Part shown: positions 27,601 to 35,467 of the stretch, piece after piece
Numbering within the stretch: position 1 is the first letter of the stretch
Layout: the number at the start of each line of letters is the position of its first letter
Source of the DNA: Rhyzopertha dominica
Taxonomy: Eukaryota; Arthropoda; Insecta; Coleoptera; Bostrichidae
Direction: 5' to 3'
NCBI GenBank assembly: GCA_025024175.1
Contig: QCXZ01000053.1
Coordinates: forward strand, 8,928,001 to 8,992,000
Length of the DNA stretch: 64,000 nt
Translations under genes and position numbers: made by a program
The notes under the pieces: model-generated
Told to the model about the DNA's origin: nothing
The model's input: the letters and a program-made list of their open reading frames with translations, nothing else
Database searches by the model: none

Positions 27601-30600
27601 AACGCAATATAAACTATACAAGAAAACTACGTTACAAGGGATCATGAGAAAATACAAAATAATCAGGTAAGTAATGAATCAATCGATATTCTTTTACAAA
27701 TAATTTTACCGGTAACTGAAAGGTACGTCTTATCGTTGTCTGAATATTCAGACAACGGTATTATCTTAAAATGTAAGTACGCAATGCTACAAAACACGAA
27801 ATGAATTCTCGATTCGGCGTGATCTCCACGATGGCAGTCAATACAAAATAGCAATACACACAAAAGTCTTAGCGATCACTTCAAATGAACGATGTGAGAT
27901 AAGTAAGACGACACAACGAAAATTTTGTACTCAGTCTAGGTCCAAGATAGAGACAGATCCCACATCCTTCAGGACGCAGAGCTCAATGTACACTGGATGG
28001 TTACGTAAGCCGAGCCCCAGACTCAGATCTATCGCCGCTGCTTCGTGTCAGATTGGATACTCAACCAGATCAATCCCGGAAAACACTGAATTTTCCACAA
28101 GGCGTTGCGTAAGTCCAGCTGACCTACTCGCTCTGTTTTCTCTTTGGTTTTCTTTGCCAGGTAAGTAGAAAAAAAAGCCTAACGAATGGATAGTTAGATA
28201 TAAAGAAATTCCTAGGTTCGACACTTACCCTATATGGAGGCGGGCTTTTCACACTCAGATTTATTAAACTGAAGATTGTTAAGTCAGAAAATATGGCTGC
28301 TGTAGTGAATTGGGCGAATCTAGCGTCAGCTGATTGTTATTATCGACGAAGACCAAGGGTCTCGAAATATTACTAAATCTCACCCACGAAATCAAATACC
28401 AAAATGTCGACGACAACAATTTGTAGTAAAATATTAAATTCTGCTTTATGCAGTTGGAATTTTACCGAAATTTATTTTACTACGTCCCCGCATTTTCAGC
28501 GTTCACTCAGGCCCTCAGTTCAACTAGTGTACTGATACCTGACGGGTAAAAGAAGGCCACATTCAGGCGCAAAAAAAACCAAGGTGAAGATATTTTCGAT
28601 GCAGAACCGGATGCAACAATCGGATAAACTTATTTTGAATTAAACCGCCGAATTAGCGTTTTAGCATTAGGTACCAATGCAATGTAAGCAAAATGACAAC
28701 AAAAATATATTTGGAAAAATGTATCTTTAGCGTACTTAATCACCTAAAAGACTGTTAACAGAAGAGCTTAAAAAAAGAACATTACGAAATTAAATGACCG
28801 TTACAGTGTCTTTCCTAGAATCTGGAAAACTGCTGCGGTTTCACCTATCTTTAACTCAGGCAATAGGAGTTTTGTTGCTAATTACCTCCCAGTGTCCAAG
28901 TTGTGCATTTTGATAAAATTTTTGAATCAATTATATATGATCATGTCCTCTTCCATGTAAAATTTCTGATTTATCCTTCTCAGCAAGGTTTCATGAGTGG
29001 ACGCTCAGTGGTTTCTACTTGTTTGTGTACACAGAATTTTTACTACTACAAGTGGACAATCAACAACAGGTTGATAGCATTTACACTGACTTCAGCAAAG
29101 CGTTTCACAAAATTGATCATTTTATAATGCTTAATAAATTGGAAGACATTGGTGTGTGTGATTCTCTTCTTGCGTGGTTTGAATATTATTTGTTTGATAG
29201 GAGTCAGTTTGTGAAGATTGGTAGGGTTAAGTCTGATCAAGTAGCAATAACTTCAGGTGTTCCTCAAGGATCACATCTAGGTCCTTTGTTGTTTAATATC
29301 TATATAAATGACATTTCCAATTGTTTCAAACATTCAAATTTTTTAATGTATGGCGATGATTTAATAATCTATCGTTGTGTTTCTTCTATAGACTACTGCA
29401 AGCTTCTCCAGGAGGATATTGAAAGGCTGAAATCGTACTGCCAGAGTAATAGCCTTTTTTCACATTGATAAATGTTGCACGATATCATTTACCAGGAATA
29501 AGAGCATTTTAAAATTTGATTATAGTATAAACAGTAGCTTGTTGAATATGGTAAATTCAGTTAGAGACTTGGGTGTTGTATTTCATTCAAAGATGCTATT
29601 TAGTAAACATATTTCCTATATTGCAAGGAATGCAAATAATAGTCTAGGATTTATTTTTAAAAATTGTTCTGAATTTAGAAAATGGAAATCTTTTAATTCT
29701 TTGTTCATGGCTTACGTCAATAGTATTCTGAACTATGCTTCTGTTATTTGGAATCCCCAATATATTGTGTACATTAATAGCCTTGAAAGGATTCAGAACA
29801 AATTCCTCAGATATGTTGCTTATAAACTTCGTACGGATCTGCAGAGTACTGATCTTATACGTGAACACTTTGGCATGCTGCCTCAGGAGCAGCGACGAAG
29901 TTTTGCAGATCTCCATTGTCTGCACAGCATTTGCAATGGTGCAGTGGACTCGACAGTTATTTTGAGTATGTTGAATATTTCGGTGCCTTCTGTGTCTAGG
30001 TCTCATAATTTGTTTTATGTACCAGTACATTTCACTAATGCATATGCAAACTCCCCACTTCTTAGGAGTATGAAGTCCTACAATTCATTAAGCAGGCTAA
30101 GTAATCCATCACTTGAAGTTGATATATTTAGTGATTCTGTATACTCATTTCGGAAAAAAATTTTTAAAGTGCTTCACCAATAAATTGTTCCTTTTCCTTT
30201 CGTATTTTTATAGTTTACTTCTTACATAATGTTATAATCATAAATTAAGTGTTAATTAGGTATTAATTTTACATTTTAATAGCTTCTGGTTTGCGGTGTG
30301 GTTTATTCTATACTACGTTAATTTCATTATTTAATAAGTTATAAGCACTGTTTTAGGTTCGTCCTGTTAGTGCTCCTGTATATAAATAAATAAATAAAAG
30401 TAAGTAAACTCTCATTGCGGCAGTTAATTTTTAGTTCAGTTTTCAATTGTCGTTTGCCTCATAAATCATACGTCGTATTAAATTTGCGTGATCATCTTTG
30501 AAAATTCTCGAACCAACGTCTTTTCGCACTTTTCTGTCCTGAATTCCATTAACAGCCATATTTATTACAGCTGATTCTGAAATTTTGGTCATTCTACTCT

Positions 30601-30769
30601 CTACTGGTTTTTGCGATGGCTTACTCCCTCTATATTCTTGATGTATTCATAAACATTCAATACTATTTGTTGGATTATGTTTAGCGTTTAGTGCAAAAAT
30701 CGCTTGCATTTTTTAAATGGAAACAATAGTTGGCTTTGCTATGGTTGAAAAGGCCTATTTTTTCTGATT

Positions 30770-30842
<73 letters not shown>

Positions 30843-32629
30843 AGGTTTAATTTACTAATTTTGGAATTATTCATTTTTTAAAATAATTTAATAATATTTT
30901 ATGTTTACATCCAGAAGGCTATGGAATAAGAAAACACACGATATAATTTATATTATTAAGAAAAAATTTTAATCCTTTAAAAATAACATATGCATATTTG
31001 AATCCAAACATAAGACTCCTAAGAGCGTTCATGCATATTTTTATTGATAATCTAGGAGGCCATGTAACTAATGAAAATGATTGTTTATTTGGAGAAAAGT
31101 ACCTATGCATTGTTTATCATCAAGTATTTACATCCAATTTGACGAAAAATCTCATTAAATTATTACAAAAATTAGAATAATACCAAAATGAGTAAAGATA
31201 AACCAAACAATGTATACATTTTCTTAATCAGAAAAAATAGTTCTTTTCAACCATAGCAAAGCCAACTATGGTTTCCATTTTAAAAATGCAAGTTTGTGTT
31301 ATATCTCTAAAATCTGACCCCCAAAAAATTCACTGGATTCAGAACAAAAATATCTACAAAAAATGACTAAAGTTTTTTTGTGTCTACATAGCCAATCTAG
31401 ATATTGAGAACTGAAGAAATGTTACATTTTTCAAAAGTTGGCTATGGCTTTAAAACAAAAGACGATATAAAAATGGCGATGGTACAACTCACAACAAAAA
31501 AGTAATACAGTAATGTCGAAACAGCAACCCTCTAGCATTAATAGTTACCGAGATACCCTACAATTACAACGAAAATGAGACACCCTGTACAAATTGACTG
31601 GACTATTATGGTCAAAATTGGCGGTGGGTTGTATTTATGCTTATCAGTTTAGCTATTTAGCTAAATTGAGGACCTATTTTTATGAATTTTTCATTTTAAT
31701 AAAATTTTATTAATTAAAGATTTTTCAGAGGAATAGAGCTTTATCTATTGTGTTACAATAACTAACTTTATTAGTCATGTGTTCTTGAAAATGAACTCTC
31801 TTATCTCTTCCCATTATTCTACAAGGAGCTAACGATGTCGATACAGACTGATAAAAAATACGCGTGTTTAAAAATCGTTCGGCTTTTCATTAGTCTACTT
31901 AGGTATACGGCACGCAAGCCAATTTATAGTAGGGTAAACATAGTAGCACGACCCCACATTCTAGAAAAAGTTTTATCCAATAAAAACTGCCTCATTCGGT
32001 CGTGAACAAAGGCAGTTCGATCGATTTCAAACAAGTAAATCTAATTTGTCAGACCTATAATTAGCAGGACGACATCAAATCCGCAAAAACATCTGTTATT
32101 CTTCAAAACAATCCAAAAATAACGCTTTTGGAACTGCAACACAAACAATTCGGACGATTCGCAATAAACGCAAGGGCGGTCGCGCCAGATTTTAAAACGT
32201 CACACTACGTGGTTTTTTAACCCCTCGAGACGGGTCAATCGTAAACATTTATTACGCCGAATAAAATATGAGCATAAATTTGAATTGCAGACGGAATTAA
32301 TGTAAAGCTGATACAGAGATCACAGAAATGACTTTTTATTTCGTGAATTTATTATCCTTTTATGGGGTTACATAAATACAAATGGTGTCATGAACGAACT
32401 GACTCATAATAAACAAGTTCTACTTGCTGATAATCGTAATTAATGATAATGTTAATTGGTTTCGCCGTAAAAGGAACTTTCTACGGACTTCTTAGAACCT
32501 AGTATAATAATGAATGCCCTGGAGGGTTCCACTTTCTTTTGCTGCACTTACCTGTGCGATGTTAAACACTATCAACAGGAAACACAGACGATACATTGCT
32601 GTCCTTGGTAAATTCACAAGAATCTCCAT
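345..32629 (-). CDS. NPC1: NPC intracellular cholesterol transporter 1, 5' part (4 exons, continues off the left edge)
   Basis: Spliced CDS: 32552-32629, 6604-6795, 6360-6543 and 345-637, 747 nt, 249 codons, with matching phases (0, 0, 1, 0) and GT-AG borders throughout. NPC1 is a late-endosome/lysosome membrane protein that takes cholesterol from NPC2 and exports it; the part present here is the signal peptide plus the lumenal N-terminal sterol-binding domain. What shows it: a CIWYGEC motif shortly after the signal peptide, a CCDV..L.TL block, a CPSC..NL...CEFTC block, and the GTYNSCK and IMCGEYGAAKC segments, all in the order found in vertebrate NPC1. Four N-glycosylation sequons are visible (NKS, NGT, NNS, NIT). 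The transmembrane and sterol-sensing domains are not in the window. Insects have two paralogues (NPC1a, NPC1b in flies); the N-terminal domain alone does not tell me which this is. Intron 1 is about 25.8 kb and full of transposons. Confidence 0.95.
939..2093. mobile_element. Foldback (long inverted repeat) element in NPC1 intron 3
   Basis: The left arm starts CAGGGTGCAGCC and is matched in reverse complement by the right arm ending GTGACACCCTA. Shared blocks include AATCTGAAAAC, AAAAATAACACTATTTTA, the CCGGTTGATATAATTTC region and ATTTT..TGCGGCTAAAATTGATC. Arms run to roughly 1415 and from 1640, with a small AT-rich loop near 1500-1600. No transposase remains. The termini (CAGGG...CACCCT) resemble other elements in this window, notably 49025-50823. 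Confidence 0.8.
2094..4798 (-). other. NPC1 intron 3, unassigned
   Basis: AT-rich intron sequence. Short open frames (2224-2427, 3533-3727) have no domain-like content and are probably chance. Confidence 0.6.
4801..5275 (-). mobile_element. 5'-truncated mariner, C-terminal transposase
   Basis: Ends at a mariner-type terminal repeat (TTGGGTTGGCAACTAAGTC) next to a TA. The minus-strand frame (stop near 4875) encodes about 130 aa of mariner transposase, with the HDNARPHTS motif and YSPDLAPSDYHLF (third catalytic Asp), then the usual C-terminal GIFTLPERWKKVID. The N-terminal half, the first catalytic Asp and the other TIR are missing. Confidence 0.92.
5276..6359 (-). other. NPC1 intron 3, unassigned
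   Basis: AT-rich, with two n bases near 6200. Nothing recognised. Confidence 0.55.
6360..6543 (-). CDS. NPC1: NPC1 exon 3
   Basis: 184 nt starting in phase 0 at STCCDVAQL and ending in phase 1 at donor GTATGG. Carries the CPSCMSNL and CEFTC cysteine motifs of the N-terminal domain. The first ATG of this exon is internal, not a start. Confidence 0.93.
6604..6795 (-). CDS. NPC1: NPC1 exon 2 (start of sterol-binding domain)
   Basis: 64 codons in phase 0 between acceptor ...TTTTAG and donor GTAAAG. Contains the CIWYGEC signature, sequons NKS and NGT, and the LRKWCPTF segment matching the LCPGFF region of human NPC1. A 60-bp intron separates it from exon 3. Confidence 0.93.
6845..7200 (+). pseudogene. 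IS630/DDE_3-type transposase remnant
   Basis: A frameshifted plus-strand reading gives LNLTELIWAKVKN, the LNPIEL.W..VK signature around the third catalytic residue, then a C-terminal stretch with EHWKKCYDH and EPFIISLEESSS before a stop at about 7198. This matches the C-terminus of IS630-like transposons common in insects. Terminal repeats are not visible. It lies in NPC1 intron 1, close to exon 2. Confidence 0.7.
7201..9619 (-). other. NPC1 intron 1, unassigned
   Basis: AT-rich, without recognisable coding exons. A B-box-like GGTTCGAAGCA lies at about 8517-8527 on the minus strand but lacks a tRNA fold. Confidence 0.5.
10241..11190 (-). mobile_element. 5'-truncated Penelope-like retroelement (RT end, GIY-YIG endonuclease, tail)
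   Basis: Flanked by a 14-bp direct repeat CAAGACCCAAGTTT (10227-10240 and 11191-11204), which is its target-site duplication. Coding runs right to left: TLPFLDVMVTRK and RVYRKPTHTDRYLH (end of RT), a long linker, then GVYSIPCSCGKVYIGQTG, the GIY-YIG endonuclease core, and a C-terminal tail to about 10375. Frames are broken at several places. The left end carries the typical Penelope tail GTCGAAACGTC. Two n bases lie at about 10295-10298. Confidence 0.9.
10317..10350 (-). ncRNA. Hammerhead-ribozyme-like motif in Penelope tail
   Basis: The minus strand reads CTGAGGA, then a hairpin GACAC/GTGTC, then GAAACGTC: the CUGANGA - stem II - GAAA order of a hammerhead core. One unpaired A follows CTGAGGA and stems I and III are not clear, so activity is doubtful. 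Penelope elements are known to carry hammerhead motifs in their terminal regions. Confidence 0.4.
11581..12440 (+). other. CpG-rich island with two adjacent open frames, unknown origin
   Basis: Noticeably richer in GC and CpG (GCGGG, CCGCAACCGCGATGC, ACGGCCGC, GTCGCGCTCGG) than the AT-rich intron around it. Plus strand holds a 134-codon frame (11581-11985) and, in another frame, an 83-codon one (11999-12250). I recognise no family in either. The first has no signal peptide or clear domain. It could be a fragment of an unrecognised transposon, an old insertion, or an exon of a nested gene. Confidence 0.35.
12441..13250 (-). other. NPC1 intron 1, unassigned
   Basis: AT-rich sequence before the Tc1 element; nothing recognised. 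Confidence 0.5.
13253..14397 (+). mobile_element. Tc1-like transposon, 3'-truncated
   Basis: Starts with a Tc1-family terminal repeat CACTGCTCAAAATGGCC after TA. Plus-strand transposase pieces: an HTH with GPRRVTTPAQDR and ITVPAIRRDNRDRRLQWA (13556-13954); a frameshifted middle with MYRGGSVMVWGGI (from 14071); then MHDNARPH and SPYMKPIEHVWDML with the final Glu intact. The usual SPDLN is changed to SPYMK. The frame ends at 14397 and no right TIR follows. Confidence 0.88.
14398..15949 (-). other. NPC1 intron 1, unassigned
   Basis: AT-rich, one n near 15399. No features recognised. Confidence 0.55.
15950..17467 (+). mobile_element. Mariner-like element with DUF4817-type HTH, copy 2
   Basis: TA on both sides (15948-15949, 17468-17469) and long TIRs: CAGGGTTGCCACAAAGTATG... 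on the left, mirrored by ...CATACTTTGTAGAGACCTG on the right, with complementarity continuing for about 100 bp. The transposase starts at MPQLTEYDRIE (ATG at 16264), then SYSEVVALYDAI and PIARSTVIKTLQR. It is frameshifted near 16430, resumes with MLSDDATFCLNG and RYWSDTNPHWM, and ends with QKVSVRYGIIGEHIIG. It is a fossil. The stretch 16130-16143 is the uninterrupted version of the site where the Penelope element entered copy 1. Confidence 0.88.
17600..18050 (-). pseudogene. Degenerate protein-coding remnant, unknown family
   Basis: Minus-strand frames at 17826-18047 and 17656-17955 overlap and look like one frame broken by indels. The first (HFMDVNEQACQSSQGHLLDG, then AFLKCLGDLLEGCGAWTSV) looks like genuine ancestral coding sequence. 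I cannot name the family; a retroelement or a captured gene fragment is possible. Confidence 0.4.
18772..20116 (-). mobile_element. 5'-truncated non-LTR retrotransposon (LINE), copy 1
   Basis: Minus strand. The RT palm segment reads VPQGSHLDPLLFNIYIN, then FVMYADDLKLYRC with the catalytic YADD intact. Frameshifts break the frame after NKSIIKFD. The 3' end (low coordinates) carries a (TAAA)n-type tail at about 18772-18785. The same family lies in the opposite orientation at 28810-30398, with matching 5' truncation regions and tails. Confidence 0.9.
20117..22060 (-). other. NPC1 intron 1, unassigned
   Basis: Mostly AT-rich. ATACAGGATGTTCCACAATTG at 21440-21460 looks like the end of a small DNA element; no partner end was found. 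Confidence 0.45.
22080..22500. repeat. Small inverted-repeat element
   Basis: The segments around 22218-22255 (TATGTAGCTACAACTTGGAG) and 22350-22395 (CTCTACGTTGTAGCTACATC) are reverse complements, giving a hairpin of about 35-bp arms around a 100-bp loop. Contains n bases and no coding content. Confidence 0.55.
22866..23683. repeat. Interspersed repeat family X, long copy
   Basis: Begins TACTTCCACATCCAACGG and ends TTGGATGTGGAAGTA, a short terminal inverted repeat. A diverged copy lies at 43804-44540. The long copy has about 120 bp (around 23360-23510) missing from the short one. Similarity continues some 25 bp past the right terminus in both, so the true unit is a little larger. No ORF shared between copies. 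Confidence 0.8.
23684..24328 (-). other. NPC1 intron 1, unassigned
   Basis: No gene or repeat recognised. It ends at a short (TAA)n run that belongs to the LINE tail. Confidence 0.45.
24329..24719 (-). mobile_element. LINE 3' fragment
   Basis: A (TAA)n tail at 24329-24346 in minus orientation, then a frame that reads, with frameshifts, like the region after the RT active site (an SPQKSKLMSFGG-type thumb motif near 24560-24600). The right border abuts the element at 24720 exactly. Confidence 0.6.
24720..25691. mobile_element. DNA transposon, short copy (AATTGGGTATT family)
   Basis: Ends AACTGGGTATT and AATACCCAATT are an inverted repeat; AGAC flanks both sides (24716-24719, 25692-25695) and may be the target duplication. 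Nearly the same sequence recurs at 40213-41496, which has an extra internal block of about 300 bp with fossil THAP exons. This copy is therefore an internal-deletion derivative. Confidence 0.8.
25692..28809 (-). other. NPC1 intron 1, unassigned
   Basis: Mostly AT-rich. A more GC-balanced stretch at 27900-28170 has a 60-codon plus-strand frame ending at GCCAGGTAAGTAG, a good splice donor on the strand opposite NPC1. A nested gene or ncRNA exon is conceivable but I see no partner exon. Confidence 0.4.
28810..30398 (+). mobile_element. 5'-truncated LINE, copy 2
   Basis: Plus strand. RT pieces: QQGFMSGRSV, YTDFSKAFHKIDHF, GVPQGSHLGPLLFNIYIND, then LMYGDDL in place of YADD (second Asp pair kept, Ala to Gly). 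A frameshift near 29460 leads into the C-terminal frame 29539-30183 (VNSVRDLGVVFHSKM, NYASVIWNPQY). The 3' end carries (ATAA)n at 30380-30398. Same family as 18772-20116. Confidence 0.92.
30703..31585. repeat. Palindromic element containing a long (AT)n run
   Basis: Arms 30703-30772 and 31223-31292 are reverse complements (GTTGGCTTTGCTATGGTTGAAAA and its mirror). Similarity to an element near 58595-58930 suggests a repeat family. The right side continues to CACCCTGTA at 31577-31585, a terminus like that of 49025-50823. The loop has a 60-codon plus-strand frame (30998-31180) of unknown nature. Confidence 0.6.
30773..30838. repeat. (AT)33 microsatellite
   Basis: Uninterrupted AT dinucleotides, 66 bp, inside the palindromic element. 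Confidence 0.95.
31590..32551 (-). other. NPC1 intron 1, 5' end
   Basis: Unique-looking sequence with more CpG toward exon 1. The donor at 32551-32550 is GTAAGT. No elements recognised. Confidence 0.5.
32552..32629 (-). CDS. NPC1: NPC1 exon 1 (signal peptide)
   Basis: Twenty-six codons from ATG to CAG, followed by the strong donor GTAAGT. The translation has a basic start, a hydrophobic core (RLCFLLIVFNIA) and joins in phase 0 to VQSASG of exon 2, which looks like a signal-peptide cleavage region. A second in-frame Met at codon 12 (MYRLCF) would give a shorter, equally good signal peptide; I used the first ATG. Confidence 0.85.
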
Positions 32630-33143
32630 CGTTGACGAAGATATACGTAAAAACTAGCACCGATCACAGCAATTTTTTACAACTAAAACGGATTCGCTAA
32701 ACGTCTTGTAAGGCCATTGTTATCTGACGTCCACTACAGAACGATAATTGATATGATTATACCGACAGCGACGTATGTCTCGCTACATAAAACACAAATG
32801 TTACAAACCAACGTTCTAACCGACGCCCAAAACTCGTCTCAATCACTACTACCTTACGTCAATACTTAAAGGTCGACGCCATTTTACATGTGTCATTTAA
32901 ACTTGAAACACCTGCGGCTATCGCGCAATCTACCGGTAGCATCGAATAACTAGAATAAGCGACTCACTTCACGAGTCAGTTGATTAAGCCGCTAAATTTA
33001 AAAAACCGGTTTATTTTAACAAAAACATAGTACTACTTCATTTATTTCAATTAATACGACAAAATCACAATATAATCACAAAACAAAATTATTGCACAGT
33101 AATACAACCACAAAAACTAAAAAACAAACACCTTTGCTGAATT
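32630..33143 (-). promoter_or_regulatory. Intergenic region: NPC1 5' leader and promoter, THAP gene 3' end
   Basis: 514 bp between the NPC1 start and the stop of the upstream THAP gene, same strand. It must hold the NPC1 promoter and the THAP 3' UTR. An AATAAA polyadenylation signal on the minus strand lies at about 33038-33043, roughly 100 bp after the THAP stop. No core-promoter motif is convincing. Confidence 0.5.
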
Positions 33144-33771
33144 CTAATTACTGCTACAATCATCTTCAGCTTGTAGTATCTCTTCGATGTTAATAATTTT
33201 TACATCACTGGTACTGCAAGACTATCAATTAAGGAACAATTCCTTCTGTAGCAATTTCATATTTACCTGAACCATGGCGATGGCTGTCTGACATCACTAT
33301 CTTCGTTCACCATATCCAATTCTAGCTGTGTGCATTCTGCTTGTTCTACAGTTTGTCGCACATCCAAATCATCATCACTGTTCAAATATATGTATTTTAC
33401 AGTAGGTTTGACGACAAACTTTTTACATTTAACTCTAAAATTATCGCGTTCACTCTGTGACTTCGGTTTTGGTTTATCTAGGTACAAACTCGGTACCACC
33501 CCTTTCTTTAGTACAACTCTGAAGCCATCCCTATCCATGTCAAATGGACGAAAATGATCCGAACATACAGCATTGTGTATAGAGAATGTTTTCATGCCAC
33601 ATTTGTTTAGTATTTCATACCACACATCTTTCATGCGAAAGGGGAACCTTAAGAAAAACAAAACACAATCAATTCGTGATGCAAGATGATTTTAAAATAT
33701 ACTCACTTGTGATATGTCACACCCGGTATATTACCGCGGTTTTTGCACGATTTCACGCAACAAGTTGGCAT
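33144..33771 (-). CDS. THAP domain-containing protein, 171 aa, complete (3 exons)
   Basis: Exons 33707-33771, 33267-33647 and 33144-33213 (65 + 381 + 70 = 516 nt, TAG stop) join in frame with GT-AG borders; introns are only 59 and 53 bp. Exons 1 and 2 form a THAP zinc finger at residues 1-60: MPTCCVKSCKN, TYHKFPFRMKD.W, then AVCSDHF, the C2CH pattern with the HxFP element. THAP fingers bind DNA; many animal THAP genes derive from, or resemble, P-element transposases. After the finger come GFRVVLKKGVVPSL, as in many insect THAP proteins, a basic stretch and an acidic C-terminus (NSDDDLDV, LDMVNEDSDV, LQAEDDC). No catalytic domain. The start is the first ATG at the expected finger N-terminus. 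It probably acts as a small nuclear DNA-binding protein; its targets are unknown. A composite hAT insertion lies 110 bp upstream. Confidence 0.9.
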
Positions 33772-33800
33772 TATAATTTCGAATTCGTTAAGATTCCAAG

Positions 33801-33821
33801 CTATTCCTTTTCGTCTTCCAT
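33801..33821 (-). other. Possible uORF upstream of the THAP start
   Basis: ATG, five codons (EDEKE), then TAG, ending 29 bp before the THAP ATG. It would lie in the leader if transcription starts upstream of it, and could lower translation. Confidence 0.35.
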
Positions 33822-33880
33822 AAATAGTCTTCCCAAAAATCCAATATTCACTGTTGTGAAAGTAGGCGCGCATACCAAAT

Positions 33881-34674
33881 CAGTGTTGCCAGGCCTTGCT
33901 TCATAGATTATGGTATCAACTTCAAAATATTATGGTATTTTGGCACAAATTATGGTATATGCATTATCGTTGGTTGACGATCAACGACATATACAGGGTC
34001 CGCCACTTACAACTCCCCAGGCTCGTATTTTCTTTATTTTTTTACGTACAACCTTAAGTTATATGTCAAATTGTAGGTCTTTTTAAACTCTTTGAAGATA
34101 GCTTGGTGGGTGTTCAAAAATTTTTTTTGCAGATTATCATATTTTGTATTTAAAGTTCGTTTTTGTAAATATTTTTTAACCTTACCTCGTATAATAAATA
34201 TTGCTTCACAGTTGAATGCCGACTTTTGTCTTCTTCAATTAGTGTCATTGCCATGTATGCGTAATTTTTACTCCTTCTTAGGGAAAAACAAAAAAAACTA
34301 GTCGCCGCCATTTTCTTTAAATAGGGTTGTTCAGAATTTTTAGGTGTTAGTTTAGTAGCTTATTACAGTACAAGTTGTGCCTACATACCCATCGCTGTAC
34401 AAAAAACCCAAATTAAGTAACTTTTGAATAAATCAAGTACAAAGTTTGCTCTAAACAGAGAGAGGCTAGTAAATGAAACCCTGTGACGAGGCTAGTACGC
34501 GATGTAGAAAACCAAGCTTGTCGTGATGTAATTTTTGTGTTATAGAAAAAAAACTGAAATTGACTGTGCAAATTATGGCAAAATGTGGATACCATAATAG
34601 TTTATTATGGTATATGGTATTTGTCATACCATTATGGTATATATACCATAATTATGGTATGGATGGCAACACTG
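33881..34674. mobile_element. hAT MITE, tandem copy 1
   Basis: Ends CAGTGTTGCCA and TGGCAACACTG, a classical hAT terminal repeat. Subterminal ATTATGGTAT motifs stand at 33907, 33929 and 33949, and a dense palindromic cluster of the same motif lies at about 34586-34665. About 97% identical by eye to copy 2. An internal ACAGGGTCCGCC at 33993 may mark an older insertion. No ORF. Confidence 0.88.
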
Positions 34675-34699
34675 CACTGGACCACGATACACTTGTACC

Positions 34700-35459
34700 C
34701 AGTGTTGCCAGGCCTTGCTTCATAAATTATGGTATCAACTTCAAAATATTATGGTATTTTGGCACAAATTATGGTATATGCATTATCGTTGGTTGACGAT
34801 CAACGACATATACAGGGTCCGCCTCTTAAAACTCCCCAGGCTCGTATTGCTAAATTGTAGGTCTTTTTAAACTCTTTGAAGATAGCTTGGTGGCTGTTCA
34901 ATAATTTTTTTGCAGATTATCATATTTTGTATTTAAAGTTCATTTTTGTAAATATTTTTTAACCTTACCTCGTATAATAAATATTGCTTCACAGTTGAAT
35001 GCCGACTTTCGTCTTCTTCAATTTGTGTCATTGCCATGTATGCGTAATTTTTACTCCTTAGTGAAAAACAAGAAAAACTAGTCGCGGCCATTTTCTTTAA
35101 ATAGGGTTGTTCAGAATTTTTAGGTGTTAGTTTAGTAGCTTATAACAGTACAAGTTGTGCCTACATACCAATCGCTGTACAAAAAACCCAAAAATTTTAA
35201 GTAACTTTTGAATAAATCAACTACAGAGTTCGCTCTAAAGAGAGAGAGGCTAGGAAATGAAACCCTTTGACGAGGCTAGTACGCGATGTAGAAAACCAAG
35301 CTGGTCGTGATGTAATTTTTGTGTTATAGAAAAAAACTGAAATTGACTCTATGCAAATTATGGTAAAATGTGAATACCATAATAGTATATTATGGTATAT
35401 GGTATTTGTCATACCATTATGGTATATATACCATAATTATGGTATGGATGGCAACACTG
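34700..35459. mobile_element. hAT MITE, tandem copy 2
   Basis: Same orientation and structure as copy 1, from which it is separated by 25 bp (34675-34699); slightly shorter owing to small deletions, the largest near 34850. The two copies together are bounded by one perfect 8-bp duplication TACCAAAT (33873-33880 and 35460-35467), so they appear to have inserted as a unit. Confidence 0.88.
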
Positions 35460-35467
35460 TACCAAAT

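Noticed and set aside
33907..33958. CRISPR-like regularly spaced repeats (ATTATGGTAT)
   Set aside because: The genome is animal, repeats are 10 bp and AT-rich, and they sit subterminally in a hAT element.
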